Under the pieces are notes generated by a model. It was not told where the DNA came from. It saw nothing but the letters and a program-made list of their open reading frames with translations, and did no database searches. A DNA stretch of 64,000 bases from Xanthobacter autotrophicus. GTDB lineage: Bacteria > Pseudomonadota > Alphaproteobacteria > Rhizobiales > Xanthobacteraceae. The DNA is taken from assembly GCF_005871085.1 (NCBI RefSeq), contig NZ_VAUP01000038.1:62001-126000 (forward strand), written 5' to 3'. This document shows, piece by piece, positions 26,586-35,098 of this stretch (position 1 is the stretch's first letter; each line of letters starts with the position of its first letter). The translations under genes and the position numbers were made by a program.

Positions 26586-27347
26586 ATGTGCGGCCGGTTC
26601 GTCCAGCAGATACCACCGGCCCGCGTCGGCGAGATGTTCGACGTGGACCCGGCGCTGGCGGCCTTGCCCAACGCGCCGCCGCGCTACAATGCTGCGCCGA
26701 CGCAGGATCTTATGGTGGTCCGCCGCCATCCGGAGACCGGCGCGCGGCACCTCTCGCTGCTGAAGTGGGGCTTGGTACCGTCCTTCGCCAAGGATACGTC
26801 GGGCGGCGCGCGGCTCATCAATGCCCGAGCCGAGACCGCGCCGGAAAAGCTCTCCTTTCGCGCGGCTTGGCGGGCCCGGCGCCGCTGCATCGTGCCGGCG
26901 GACGGCTTCTATGAATGGGTGCGCGCGCCCGGCCACCGCCAGCCCTTTTTCATCAGCCGCTCCGACGGCCGACCCATGGCGCTGGCGGGATTGTGGGAGG
27001 GCTGGAAGGACCCGGCGACCGGCCAGTGGCTACGCACCTTTACCATTCTGACTACGACCGCCGATTCGAAGCTGCGCCCCCTCCATGAACGAATGCCGGT
27101 GATTCTCCCTGAATCGGACATTGCCGCTTTCCTGGAGGCCGAGGACCCGCGCGGGCTGATGCGGCCATTTCCGGGCGCTGGCCTCGACCTGTGGCCGGTC
27201 TCACCCCGGGTCAATGCGGTGCGCAACGACGATCCGACCCTGATGGAGGCTCTGTCGGCCGACGCCGCGACAGAAGCCATGGGACTGCTGGCCGCCCAGC
27301 CTGACGGGGCGGCCGGGGGCTCCGCTGGGGACTACGATGGCGGCTGA
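26586..27347 (+). CDS. yedK: SOS-response-associated peptidase (SRAP/YedK, HMCES-like)
   Basis: 253 residues. SRAP proteins crosslink to abasic sites in single-stranded DNA through Cys2 and shield them. All key residues are visible: Cys2 (MCGRFVQ), the Asn in RLINARAET, Glu in GFYEW and His in LHERMPVIL. Length is normal, with a short Gly-rich tail. No LexA-like box was identified upstream. Downstream of the MBL hydrolase by 27 bases; convergent with the DUF1499 gene. Confidence 0.93.
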   Translation: MCGRFVQQIPPARVGEMFDVDPALAALPNAPPRYNAAPTQDLMVVRRHPETGARHLSLLKWGLVPSFAKDTSGGARLINARAETAPEKLSFRAAWRARRRCIVPADGFYEWVRAPGHRQPFFISRSDGRPMALAGLWEGWKDPATGQWLRTFTILTTTADSKLRPLHERMPVILPESDIAAFLEAEDPRGLMRPFPGAGLDLWPVSPRVNAVRNDDPTLMEALSADAATEAMGLLAAQPDGAAGGSAGDYDGG

Positions 27348-27367
27348 GGCCGTCCGGGCGCCCGCCC

Positions 27368-28147
27368 TCAGCGGTGGCGGCGTTCGGCCGCGAGGTCGGC
27401 CATCAGGGCTTCCACGCGCTCGGAATTGGTACCGAGATCGTGGGTGCCGTAGCGGGAGGCGGACCGCACGTCCACCCGCGCGCCCTTCGCTGTGGGACGG
27501 ATGCGGATGGAGACGTTGGAGCGAAAGCCCATGATTGGCGACACTGCCACCGCCTCGATCTGCCCGTCGCGCCGCGTGCCGCGGGGTGGAACTGCGTCGA
27601 GGATGGTCCAGCGGCGCTTCTGCACCAGGGCCAGAACGGTGTTGAAAGCCTCTTCCGGCGTCGCGGTGAGATCCACGGGCTTGATACCGGGATAGGCCAT
27701 GCGCTGCGCGGCGGCATTGTCGATGCCGCCGTAGACCAGCGTGTTGGCTTCGCGCGGAAAGGCGAGGGCAAGGGAGCGAAAGCGCGGCGGGTCGGCCGAG
27801 TCGGTGGAGATGTCGGTGAGGGGGGGCAGCATCATGCCCCGCGCCAGCACTGCGGCGGGGCCGGCAAGCACCAGCACCGCGATGCCCACCGCCGCCATGG
27901 CCCGGCCGATGCCGAGCCAGCCGGTTTCCCACGTGATGAAGAAGGCCACGGTGCCGAGAATGCCGGCGATGGCCGCTAGGCCAAGCCCGGTGGCGAGCGT
28001 GACCAGCGCCGGCTGGAAATCGAGGAAGCCGGTACGGTAGAGCAGCGCCGCGAGCGCCACCACCGGCAGCGAGAACAAGGCGAGCCGGAAGCTCCACCGC
28101 GCCAGCGGGGAGAAGCGCTCTTCCGTATAAAGCCTGCGTCTGATCAT
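27368..28147 (-). CDS. DUF1499 membrane protein
   Basis: 259 residues with three hydrophobic helices in the first 110 residues (LALFSLPVVALAALLY; VTLATGLGLAAIAGILGTVA; MAAVGIAVLVLAGPAAVLA) and a soluble C-terminal DUF1499 domain from about 140 (PEEAFNTVLALVQKRRW ... GFRSNVSIRIRP ... VDVRSASRYGTHDLGTNSER). The closing SRSR-like stretch with conserved Gly-Thr-Asn is the family hallmark. Function unknown. Stands alone, convergent with the SRAP gene. Confidence 0.82.
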   Translation of the reverse strand: MIRRRLYTEERFSPLARWSFRLALFSLPVVALAALLYRTGFLDFQPALVTLATGLGLAAIAGILGTVAFFITWETGWLGIGRAMAAVGIAVLVLAGPAAVLARGMMLPPLTDISTDSADPPRFRSLALAFPREANTLVYGGIDNAAAQRMAYPGIKPVDLTATPEEAFNTVLALVQKRRWTILDAVPPRGTRRDGQIEAVAVSPIMGFRSNVSIRIRPTAKGARVDVRSASRYGTHDLGTNSERVEALMADLAAERRHR

Positions 28148-28180
28148 TCCATCCGTCCGCTCGCGGGCGATCGCTTGATT

Positions 28181-28228
28181 AGAGCATTTTTGAGCGAAGT
28201 GGACCCCGGTTCGCGCGAAGAAATGCGT
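28181..28228 (+). repeat. Dispersed 47-bp repeat, copy 1
   Basis: Contains GAGCGAAGTGGA then CCGGTTCGCG then GAAGAAA. A second copy in the opposite orientation lies at 50457-50505, matching at most positions. Lies between the DUF1499 start and the HAD stop. The motif resembles a repeat I remember as frequent in Rhizobiales intergenic DNA; a genome search would settle copy number. Confidence 0.7.
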
Positions 28229-28240
28229 CGGTTCTCGATT

Positions 28241-28975
28241 CTAGACCGCGTTTTCCCGCGCCTGGGAAGAGGGGCGCGTGGCCAGAATGAGGGGCAGGTC
28301 GTCGATGCTGTCCACCACCAGGTCGGCTTCCGGCAGCAGGTCATCGATGGGGGCGGGGCCGGAGCGCACGGCGATGAAACGGGCACCGGCACCGCGTGCG
28401 GCGGCCAGATCGTGGGCGCTGTCGCCGATCACGGCCATCGTGTGCGGAGCAAGCCCGAAGCGCGCGCCAAAGGCCGCAACCATGCCCGGGCCGGGCTTGG
28501 AGCCGAAGCCGGAATCATAGCCGTGCACCGCAGCCAGCAGCGGCAGGATGCCAAGGGCTTGCGCCTGCTTGCGAGCGCTGTCCTCGGCGTCGTTGGTGAC
28601 AATACCGAGGGTGAAACCGGCGCTCTTGAGGCAGGCAAGGGTGTCTTGCGGCCGGCCGATGGGGGTGAGAGAGGCGAGGCCTTCGCGGGCGAACAGCTCG
28701 TCGATTTCAGCGAGAAACGCCGGGGTCGTCGCCCGGCCGAGCGCTTGCGCCCACATGGGGCCGTAGTGGGCCGATGACCCCGAGACCAGAGGCGAGGTGT
28801 GCAGGAAGCGTTCTTCCGCTGGTAGATAGTGGCTCACCTGCTGGAGGCGCGCCAGGGCGGCCAGATCGTCCCCCGCCAGGGCGCGCATGGCCGCCCCACA
28901 GGCGGGACCCCAGGTTCGGTCGAAATGGACGAGGGTGCCATCCTTGTCGAACAGCAGGGCGGAAATATCGCGCAT
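28241..28975 (-). CDS. HAD-family hydrolase (phosphoglycolate phosphatase-like)
   Basis: 244 residues, haloacid dehalogenase superfamily, subclass with a helical cap. Motif I is LLFDKDGTLVHFD (nucleophile Asp and acid/base Asp), motif II is GIVTNDAED (T in place of the common S), motif III lysine is in GSKPGPGMV and motif IV is AVIGDSAHDL. Similar to Gph but substrate not certain. The start at 28975 is taken as MRDISALLFDKDGTL; the ribosome site is weak. Divergent from the extensin-like gene. Confidence 0.85.
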   Translation of the reverse strand: MRDISALLFDKDGTLVHFDRTWGPACGAAMRALAGDDLAALARLQQVSHYLPAEERFLHTSPLVSGSSAHYGPMWAQALGRATTPAFLAEIDELFAREGLASLTPIGRPQDTLACLKSAGFTLGIVTNDAEDSARKQAQALGILPLLAAVHGYDSGFGSKPGPGMVAAFGARFGLAPHTMAVIGDSAHDLAAARGAGARFIAVRSGPAPIDDLLPEADLVVDSIDDLPLILATRPSSQARENAV

Positions 28976-29075
28976 GGGCAGGTCCGGACGAGGCGGCCGA
29001 AGGCGCGCCGGGAGGAAAATGGTACCGGTTCGGCCGTATCGACCGGGCGGCTCGCCTTCTCTACTATCACGCATC

Positions 29076-30359
29076 ATGCATTCGCGACGATTTGCGCCGC
29101 CCGGCGTCCGCCTTCCCGCCCCGCCGGCCGCCGCCGCGTCGGATCCCGCCCGAACCGCATGGAGGCGGATCGTCGGCTCAAGAGCGCGAGCCGGGCAAAG
29201 AGGGGCCCTTAGCCTTGAGAATCGCCCGCGCGTTCCTGCAAGGAGCGCGCGTTGTCCCACCACCTGGCGGTTGAGGCTGATCGGTGCGTGCACTGGCGTG
29301 TCCTGCCTGGTGCTGGCCGCTGGCGGAGCCGCCCTTGGGGCAACGGCACCCTTGCCGCCGAAGAAGCCGCCGGGGTTGTCCGTGTCGGTTCCGGCGCCCT
29401 CCGCCGTGCGGCGTGCTCCCCTGCGCGGGATGCCGCTGCCGCCGCCGCGCCCAGCGGAACTGGATGCGGGGGAGGAAGCGCCGGAGCCGAAGGCTATGCC
29501 ACGCCTGGCCGCCCGGACGGTCGGGCCACAGGAGGATGTGGAGGCCGGACAGGCGGGCCTGCCCGGCGCCGTTCCGTTGCCGCCGTCCCGTCCCGATGCG
29601 CAGGCCCCCGCTGGGGAGGAAGCGCCCGCTGCGGAGAGGCCGGCTTCTGGCATTGCCCCGGAGATGCCGGCGGCGTGCGCGGCCCTGATCGAGGAGGGAA
29701 CCCTGGTCGCGACCCTGGGTGCGCCAATCGCGCCGAGGGGGGGATGTGGTCTTGAGCAGCCCGTGCGCCTGACCGGCGTGCGCCTGCAGGACGGCCGGCT
29801 CATCGCCCTCAAGCCGGCTTCCGTGACCCGATGCGAGGTGGCCGCCGCAATGGCCGGCTGGCTGCGCGAGGATCTGGCCCCGGCGGTTGCCGCACTGGGG
29901 TCGGAGGTTGTGGCGGTCACGGTGGCGGCCTCCTATGAGTGCCGCTCGCGCAATCGCGTTTCCGGCGCGCGCATGAGCGAGCACGGCGTTGGCAACGCAC
30001 TGGACGTGGGCGGCTTTGAACTCGCCGATGCCCGCGTCCTCAAGGTGGAGAAAGGCGGTCTGCCGACGCGCTTGCGCGCCGCCATGAAGGAGAGCGCCTG
30101 TCGTCGCTTCACGACCGTGCTCGGTCCCGGATCGGATGGCTATCACGAGGACCATATCCACGTGGACCTGGCCCAGCGTCGGCTCGACTTCCGCCTTTGC
30201 CGCTGGAACCTCGACGCCGGCACAGTGGTAGCCCGGAAGGACAAGCCGAAGGCGAAGGGTGCTGTTCCGGCACCGGCCTCCTCCGGCAGCTCGGGAGAGG
30301 ACGGCTCGGCGACCGAAGCCGAAACCGATGGCGACGCGGCGAAAGCGGACGGGAAATAG
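29076..30359 (+). CDS. Extensin-like C-terminal domain protein, exported (start uncertain)
   Basis: The C-terminal 190 residues are a clear extensin-like (Ext_CTD) domain: CGLEQPVRLTGVRL, TRCEVAAAMAGWL, YECRSRNRVSGARMSEHG, NALDVGGFELADG-like core, ACRRFTTVLGPGSDGYHEDH and HVDLAQR, resembling DD-carboxypeptidase/VanY folds. A secretion signal starts at an in-frame TTG at 29271 (LRLIGACTGVSCLVLAAGGA), followed by a Pro-rich linker. ATG 29076 is the nearest ATG but its first 65 residues are Arg/Pro-rich and unconvincing, so 29271 may be the true start. Cell-wall role in the periplasm is inferred. Confidence 0.75.
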   Translation: MHSRRFAPPGVRLPAPPAAAASDPARTAWRRIVGSRARAGQRGALSLENRPRVPARSARCPTTWRLRLIGACTGVSCLVLAAGGAALGATAPLPPKKPPGLSVSVPAPSAVRRAPLRGMPLPPPRPAELDAGEEAPEPKAMPRLAARTVGPQEDVEAGQAGLPGAVPLPPSRPDAQAPAGEEAPAAERPASGIAPEMPAACAALIEEGTLVATLGAPIAPRGGCGLEQPVRLTGVRLQDGRLIALKPASVTRCEVAAAMAGWLREDLAPAVAALGSEVVAVTVAASYECRSRNRVSGARMSEHGVGNALDVGGFELADARVLKVEKGGLPTRLRAAMKESACRRFTTVLGPGSDGYHEDHIHVDLAQRRLDFRLCRWNLDAGTVVARKDKPKAKGAVPAPASSGSSGEDGSATEAETDGDAAKADGK

Positions 30360-30548
30360 CGAGCGTTCCGGTGCCGACCCGGCAAGAGCAAACGCTGGCA
30401 AGAATAAGCACTGGTGAAGGGTGTTCGCCGGAAAACTGTGACGGCTCCAGCCAACGGCCTCCAGTCTTGGCGTGCGGCCGGGCGGGGTGGCCGCACGGCG
30501 CCACGCTCCCGCGTGACCCAAGAGCGGTGGGGAAGGACGGCAGATAAG

Positions 30549-30577
30549 AAAAAGGGCGCGGATGAACCGCGCCCTTT
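30549..30577 (-). terminator. Intrinsic terminator of the L,D-transpeptidase gene
   Basis: AAAGGGCGCGG-N5-CCGCGCCCTTT, 11-base perfect stem, between convergent genes. On the minus strand it is followed by TTTTTCTT, so it chiefly serves the transpeptidase gene; it can also fold for the extensin transcript. Confidence 0.88.
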
Positions 30578-30618
30578 GATCAATCCGTCTCACGCGTTCG
30601 GATGGGAGGCCCGTGGGG

Positions 30619-31221
30619 TCAGAGCACCACCACTTCGGTACCAGTCGGCACGCGGTTGTAAAGGTCGATCACGTCCTCGTTCAGCATGCGGATGCAGCCG
30701 GAGGAAATGGCCTGCCCGATGTATTCTGGCTGGTTGGTGCCGTGGATGCGGAACAGCGTGTCCTGGTTGCCCTGGTACAGGTACAGCGCGCGCGCACCCA
30801 TCGGGTTGTGCGGGCCGGGGGCGACATAGGACGGAAGCCCGGCGATGCGCTGGTGAATTTCGGGGGTCGGGGTCCAGCTCGGCCATTCGGCCTTGCGGCC
30901 CACCTTCGCCTGGCCGCGGAACGCGAGGCTTTCCTCGCCCACGGTGACGCCGTAACGGATCGCCTTGCCGGGGGCTTCCACGTAGTAAAGGAACTTGTTG
31001 GGCGTATCGATGACTATGGTGCCCGGCTTCTTGTTCGTCGGATACTCGACGATGTGCCGCGCGAATTCACCACTCGGCTTCACGTTGGGATACGGCTTGT
31101 TCGCGAGAAGCTGCTTGTCCCGCGCCGTCATCGCCGTTTCAGGCGCTGGCGCATAGGTCCCCGACATGCAGCCGCTGAGCATCAAGCCCGCCAGCACTGC
31201 CCCGACAGCCCGCCACATCAT
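30619..31221 (-). CDS. L,D-transpeptidase (YkuD) lipoprotein
   Basis: 200 residues. A lipobox LSGC at about residues 15-18 predicts a lipid-anchored periplasmic protein. The YkuD catalytic motif is complete: HGTNQPEYIGQAISSGCIRM with His and Cys. Upstream blocks VIDTPNKFLYYVEAPGKAIR and YGVTVGEESLAFRGQAKVGR are typical of rhizobial family members. It would form 3-3 crosslinks in peptidoglycan or attach proteins. Two adjacent ATGs (31221, 31218) are possible starts. Confidence 0.92.
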   Translation of the reverse strand: MMWRAVGAVLAGLMLSGCMSGTYAPAPETAMTARDKQLLANKPYPNVKPSGEFARHIVEYPTNKKPGTIVIDTPNKFLYYVEAPGKAIRYGVTVGEESLAFRGQAKVGRKAEWPSWTPTPEIHQRIAGLPSYVAPGPHNPMGARALYLYQGNQDTLFRIHGTNQPEYIGQAISSGCIRMLNEDVIDLYNRVPTGTEVVVL

Positions 31222-31537
31222 GTTCGCCTCGTTCTACTCGCCTTGCTGTGCAAGGAGGAATCGGTCCCGCTCCGATTGGATTAACCCAATGCTCGCCATG
31301 CTTGAAGGGTTCTGCGCTGCCCCTCGCCTGCTTATGCGAAAGCGTTGCAGAAATGCCGCACAGGCTGCCGTTTCGTCACCGCCCTTTGGAGTTTCTCAAG
31401 GAATTGGGCGCGTACTCCTCGGATGACCTCGGAGAAGTCGCATCGGTTGCACAGTTTTGACGCAGTCGAACGCCATTTCTGGAATGGTCACGCGAAGGTG
31501 CCGCAACGTCAAAAGTCGCACCGTACAGGAGTAGGAT
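31222..31537. other. Gene-free divergent region
   Basis: Between the L,D-transpeptidase and the 70-residue protein. Short frames here lack ribosome sites and show no familiar protein. Presumably holds two outward promoters; none is clear enough to assign. Confidence 0.4.
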
Positions 31538-31750
31538 ATGTCTACCGGACAGCCGTCGCAGGGGCTCAGCACCCGGGTGGAATCGGATCTGAAGCGCATG
31601 GCGCAGAATCAGCAGTGGCGCGAAATCGGGATTTCCGCCGTTGCCGCTGCCGCCCAGCAGGCGAGCGAGAAGCGCGTCGTCGAGGGCAAGGGCGGTGGTG
31701 AGCCGAACCGGGTGGTGACACTCAAGGACATCGACTTTCTCGCGGCCTGA
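31538..31750 (+). CDS. Small hypothetical protein
   Basis: 70 residues, soluble, no signal peptide or membrane helix. A helical, charged first half (TRVESDLKRMAQNQQWREIG) leads to an Ala-rich helix (ISAVAAAAQQASEKRV) and a short tail VVTLKDIDFLAA. I do not recognise the family. Support for coding comes from a strong AGGAG site seven bases upstream of the ATG and a codon pattern like its neighbours. It stands alone before corA. Confidence 0.6.
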   Translation: MSTGQPSQGLSTRVESDLKRMAQNQQWREIGISAVAAAAQQASEKRVVEGKGGGEPNRVVTLKDIDFLAA

Positions 31751-31807
31751 GGCCACGTGACGCCGATGGGATCCGGCGCGGGGGCCGGCCCACGGAACTG
31801 ACCAACG

Positions 31808-31822
31808 CCGGGAAAATCCCGG
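31808..31822 (+). promoter_or_regulatory. Hairpin in the corA upstream region
   Basis: CCGGGA-AAA-TCCCGG, 6-base stem, followed at 31858-31868 by GTCCG-C-CGGAC. These lie 78-138 bases upstream of corA and could be part of a structured leader. I could not match it to a known Mg2+ riboswitch. Confidence 0.3.
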
Positions 31823-31945
31823 TGGGGGGTACGACAAGCCTAAGCCGCGAGCGAGCCGTCCGCCGGACCCGGTTCGGCACAAGAGTATATTTCCATCGGT
31901 GTCCTGCCGGCGCTACAAGAGCCGGAGAACCCGGGGATATGCCGC

Positions 31946-32920
31946 ATGCTCGTTGCCTATGTGTTCAGCGATGGGGGCCTGAAGGGCAGTCCCGTCGCTG
32001 AAGGGCCGATACCGGCCGACGTGGTTTGGCTCGACCTCGTTTCGCCAACCGAAGCCGACGACACGCTGGCCGAAGCCTTCGCCGGCATTTCCGTGCCCAC
32101 CCGCGAGGAGATGGGCGAAATCGAGCAATCGAGCCGCCTCTATATAGATGGCGAAGCGCGATATATGACGGCCTCGCTCCTGTGCGGGGCCGACACTCCG
32201 GCACCGGTCATGCTGGCAGTGACCTTCATCCTGAGCCGCGGCCGCCTGATCACGGTGCGATACGGTGATCCCCGCGCGTTCCCCTCGGTTTCTGGGCGGC
32301 TGGCCAAATCCTGTCCTGCGACCATTACCGGCGAAATCATCCTCATCGATCTGCTCGAGGCCATCGTGGATCGCGCCGCCGATGTGCTGGAGCAGATCGG
32401 CGCCGACGTGGAACGCATCTCCAAGCGGATCTTCGAGCGCGACCAGGGCAAAGAGAACGCCAACCAGCGCTATCGCGCCATTCTCTCCCATGTCGGTCGC
32501 AAGGAAGGCCTCGTCTCCTACGCCCGCGAGAGCCTCGCCTCGCTGCAGCGGCTGCTGTCTTTCCTGGGCACCGAGACCGAAGGGGCGGCCGTGAGCAAGG
32601 ATTCCAAGGCCTCCGTCAAGTCCATGAGCCGGGATGTGTCTGGCCTGTCCGATTACGCGGCCTTCATGGGTGACAAGCTGCAATTTCTGCTCGATGCCAC
32701 CATCGGCCTCGTCAGTCTCGAGCAGAACAATATCATCAAGATCTTCGCAGTGCTCTCGGTGGTGTTGATGCCGCCGACGCTGATCGCGTCCATCTACGGC
32801 ATGAACTTCCACAATATGCCGGAGCTGGACTTTACCTATGGCTATCCGCTGGCGCTCTGCGCCATGGTGGTGTCGGGCATCCTGCCCTACGTCTTCTTCA
32901 AGTGGCGCCGCTGGCTCTGA
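31946..32920 (+). CDS. corA: CorA-family divalent metal transporter
   Basis: 324 residues. Large N-terminal cytosolic domain, then two C-terminal membrane helices with the selectivity signature YGMNFHNMPEL between them and a basic tail KWRRWL. The long stalk helix (QYRAILSHVGRKEGLVSYAR region to NIIKIFAVLSVV) fits the CorA pentamer. Transports Mg2+, possibly Co2+ or Ni2+. Single-gene unit. Confidence 0.92.
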   Translation: MLVAYVFSDGGLKGSPVAEGPIPADVVWLDLVSPTEADDTLAEAFAGISVPTREEMGEIEQSSRLYIDGEARYMTASLLCGADTPAPVMLAVTFILSRGRLITVRYGDPRAFPSVSGRLAKSCPATITGEIILIDLLEAIVDRAADVLEQIGADVERISKRIFERDQGKENANQRYRAILSHVGRKEGLVSYARESLASLQRLLSFLGTETEGAAVSKDSKASVKSMSRDVSGLSDYAAFMGDKLQFLLDATIGLVSLEQNNIIKIFAVLSVVLMPPTLIASIYGMNFHNMPELDFTYGYPLALCAMVVSGILPYVFFKWRRWL

Positions 32921-32973
32921 ACTCAAGCCCGCGCTGCGCCTGAGCGAAGGCGCCTCAAGATCCCGCGCCAGCG

Positions 32974-33723
32974 TCACACATGCTGGCCGCCGTTGATGTG
33001 GATCTCCGCCCCGTTGAGGTAAGACGAGGTATCCGTGCACAGCACGTAGATGATCTTCGCCACCTCGTCCGTCGTGCCGAGCCGCTGCATGGGGATCTGC
33101 TCGACGATCTTGTCGGTGCCCGGCGAGAGAATGGCGGTGTCGATCTCCCCCGGCGCGATGGAGTTGACGCGGATGCCGCGCCTACCGAAGTCAGACGCCA
33201 TCTCCCGCGTCAGCGAGGCCAGCGCCGCCTTGGAGGTAGCATAGGCCGCTCCGGCGAAGGGATGCACCCGCGAGCCGGCGATGGAGGTGACGTTCACCAC
33301 CGAGCCCTGTGCCTTCTCCAGCTCCGCCGAAAGTCCCCGCGCCAGCATGATGGGGGCGAAGAAATTCACCTGGAACACGTCCACCCACGTCTCAAGGTCG
33401 GTGTCCAGGGTGCCGAGCCGTGAGCCGCCCTCGCCCTTGGGGGAGATGGCAGCGTTGTTGACGAGGGCGTCGAGCCGGCCGTCCGGCAGGCGGCGCTTCA
33501 CCTCGGCGATGGCATCCTTGGTGCTGGAGGGGCTGGAGAGGTCCACCTGGATATGGTCCTCCGGCCCGGCGCCCCACGGGCATTTGTCCGGAAACGCGTG
33601 GCGCGAGCAGGAGATGACGCGCCAGCCGGCGGCGGAGAAGCGCTTCACCGTGGCATGGCCGATGCCGCGCGAGGCCCCGGTGAGGAGCATGATGCGGGGC
33701 GGGGCTTCGGGTTCGACGGTCAT
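32974..33723 (-). CDS. SDR-family oxidoreductase
   Basis: 249-residue short-chain dehydrogenase. Cofactor motif TGASRGIGHATV near residue 15; NNAAISP; active-site Ser in TSIAGSRV and Y-x3-K in YATSKAAL. Classical SDR length with the C-terminal NGAEIHINGGQHV, as in FabG-like enzymes. Start 33723 (MTVEPEAPPRIMLL) is preferred to the in-frame ATG at 33744. Substrate unknown. Followed downstream on the same strand by nothing; pdxH lies upstream on the same strand with a 100-base gap. Confidence 0.87.
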   Translation of the reverse strand: MTVEPEAPPRIMLLTGASRGIGHATVKRFSAAGWRVISCSRHAFPDKCPWGAGPEDHIQVDLSSPSSTKDAIAEVKRRLPDGRLDALVNNAAISPKGEGGSRLGTLDTDLETWVDVFQVNFFAPIMLARGLSAELEKAQGSVVNVTSIAGSRVHPFAGAAYATSKAALASLTREMASDFGRRGIRVNSIAPGEIDTAILSPGTDKIVEQIPMQRLGTTDEVAKIIYVLCTDTSSYLNGAEIHINGGQHV

Positions 33724-33823
33724 GGAAGGGTTCCGGGCCGGCATTCAGGTGTGATGCGTGTGGACCCCGACAGGCCGCTCCCGCACGCTGGAAGGTCAAG
33801 AAATGGGGTGAGGGCAGGCGGCC

Positions 33824-34465
33824 TCACGGGAAGAGACGCGTCTTGGACCAGTCCACGCCTTCCTCCTCGCGGCGGAACACCACCCGATCGTGGAGCCGGA
33901 AGGGGCGGTCGTGCCAGAACTCGATGGCCACCGGCAGAACGCGGAAGCCAGTCCAATGGGGCGGGCGGGGCACTGTACCGAGGGCGTATTTCGCAGTCGC
34001 GGAGGCCACCGCCGCCTCCAGCGCGAACCGGCCCTCCAGCGGGCGCGACTGGCTGGAGGCCCAGGCGCCGATCTGCGACAGGCGGGGGCGGGTGGCGAAA
34101 TAGGCGTCGGCCTCCTCCGCCGTCACCTGTTCCACCGGCCCGCGCACCCGCACCTGCCGGCGCAGCGATTTCCAGTGGAAAACCAGCGCCGCCTTGGGGG
34201 TCTGCGCCAGCTCGCGGCCCTTGGCGCTCTCCGTGTTGGTGAAGAAGACGAAGCCGCGGGCATCGAGTCCCTTCAGCAGCACCATGCGGGCGTCCGGCAG
34301 GCCGTCGGGATCGACGGTGGCGAGCGTCATGGCGTTGGGATCGTTCGGCTCGGTCTTCTCGGCCTCGGCGAGCCATTCGGCAAACAGCCGGAAGGGCTCG
34401 GAGACTTCCGTAAAATCACCGGATGTTAAGGGGTTGTGGGCTTCCATGCCTGAGCTTGAAGTCAT
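33824..34465 (-). CDS. pdxH: Pyridoxamine 5'-phosphate oxidase
   Basis: 213-residue FMN enzyme that oxidises pyridoxine/pyridoxamine 5'-phosphate to PLP in the cytosol. Clear family blocks: [65 protein letters not shown] and [16 protein letters not shown] 34465 has GAGG about 12 bases upstream; ATG 34447 is an alternative. Divergent from a lipoprotein gene across 70 bases. Confidence 0.94.
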   Translation of the reverse strand: MTSSSGMEAHNPLTSGDFTEVSEPFRLFAEWLAEAEKTEPNDPNAMTLATVDPDGLPDARMVLLKGLDARGFVFFTNTESAKGRELAQTPKAALVFHWKSLRRQVRVRGPVEQVTAEEADAYFATRPRLSQIGAWASSQSRPLEGRFALEAAVASATAKYALGTVPRPPHWTGFRVLPVAIEFWHDRPFRLHDRVVFRREEEGVDWSKTRLFP

Positions 34466-34535
34466 GTGGGAGCCCCTCGTGCCTCGCCTCTCGCGCGCCG
34501 TCCCCATGGCCGGCTGCCATTCCTTATATAGAAGC

Positions 34536-34976
34536 GTGATCCGCTGGCGCGAAGCTCTCTGTCGCATGGCGGTCGCAGGGCTCGTCGTCGCGGGGCTCGG
34601 CGGCTGCTCGACTGTCAACGTGTCTTCGGATGATGCCATCGTCACCGGCTCGATCCGGGCGACGCCGGCCTCGCTTCCGGTGCCGGACGGCCACGCCCCC
34701 ACCGGGGTTGCGGCCAGCGACTGGGTTCAAGCGAAGATCGCCCTCGACCAGGCGCTTGCCGCCCGTAACAAGGACGTTTCCATTCCCTGGGACAATCCGG
34801 AGACCGGCTCCCGCGGCACGGCGACGCCGGTCGGGCCGGCCCGCGCCGGCGGCTGTCAGGATTTCATGATCTCGCTGGTGGACGGCAAGACCGCCGACCG
34901 CTGGATCCAGGGCGAGGTCTGCAAGGCCCGCGGGGGCACCGTCCTGTCGCAGGTCCGGGTGCTCGGGCAGGCCTGA
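34536..34976 (+). CDS. Surface-antigen-like lipoprotein (RT0821/Lpp0805 family)
   Basis: 146 residues from GTG 34536. A basic N-terminus (IRWREALCR) and hydrophobic stretch end in the lipobox LGGC, predicting an outer- or inner-membrane lipoprotein. The C-terminal part ([20 protein letters not shown], then [16 protein letters not shown] and [18 protein letters not shown]) matches the 17-kDa/RT0821 surface antigen group common before a DnaJ-like gene in Rhizobiales. ATG 34566 is an alternative start but lacks the positive n-region. Function unknown. Confidence 0.75.
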   Translation: MIRWREALCRMAVAGLVVAGLGGCSTVNVSSDDAIVTGSIRATPASLPVPDGHAPTGVAASDWVQAKIALDQALAARNKDVSIPWDNPETGSRGTATPVGPARAGGCQDFMISLVDGKTADRWIQGEVCKARGGTVLSQVRVLGQA

Positions 34977-35098
34977 GGCAAGGCAAAGGTGCAAAAAAGG
35001 CGCCGGTCGCCAGCGCGGGCGTTGCATTTTCCGCGCCGCGAACCACATCCTGAGGTGCGGCTGGCCGCCTGAGTGCCGGCCGGCGAGGTGATTGACCC

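Noticed and set aside
31780-31945. Possible Mg2+ or cobalamin riboswitch ahead of corA
   Set aside because: Hairpins exist, but the order and conserved boxes of known riboswitch classes are not matched.
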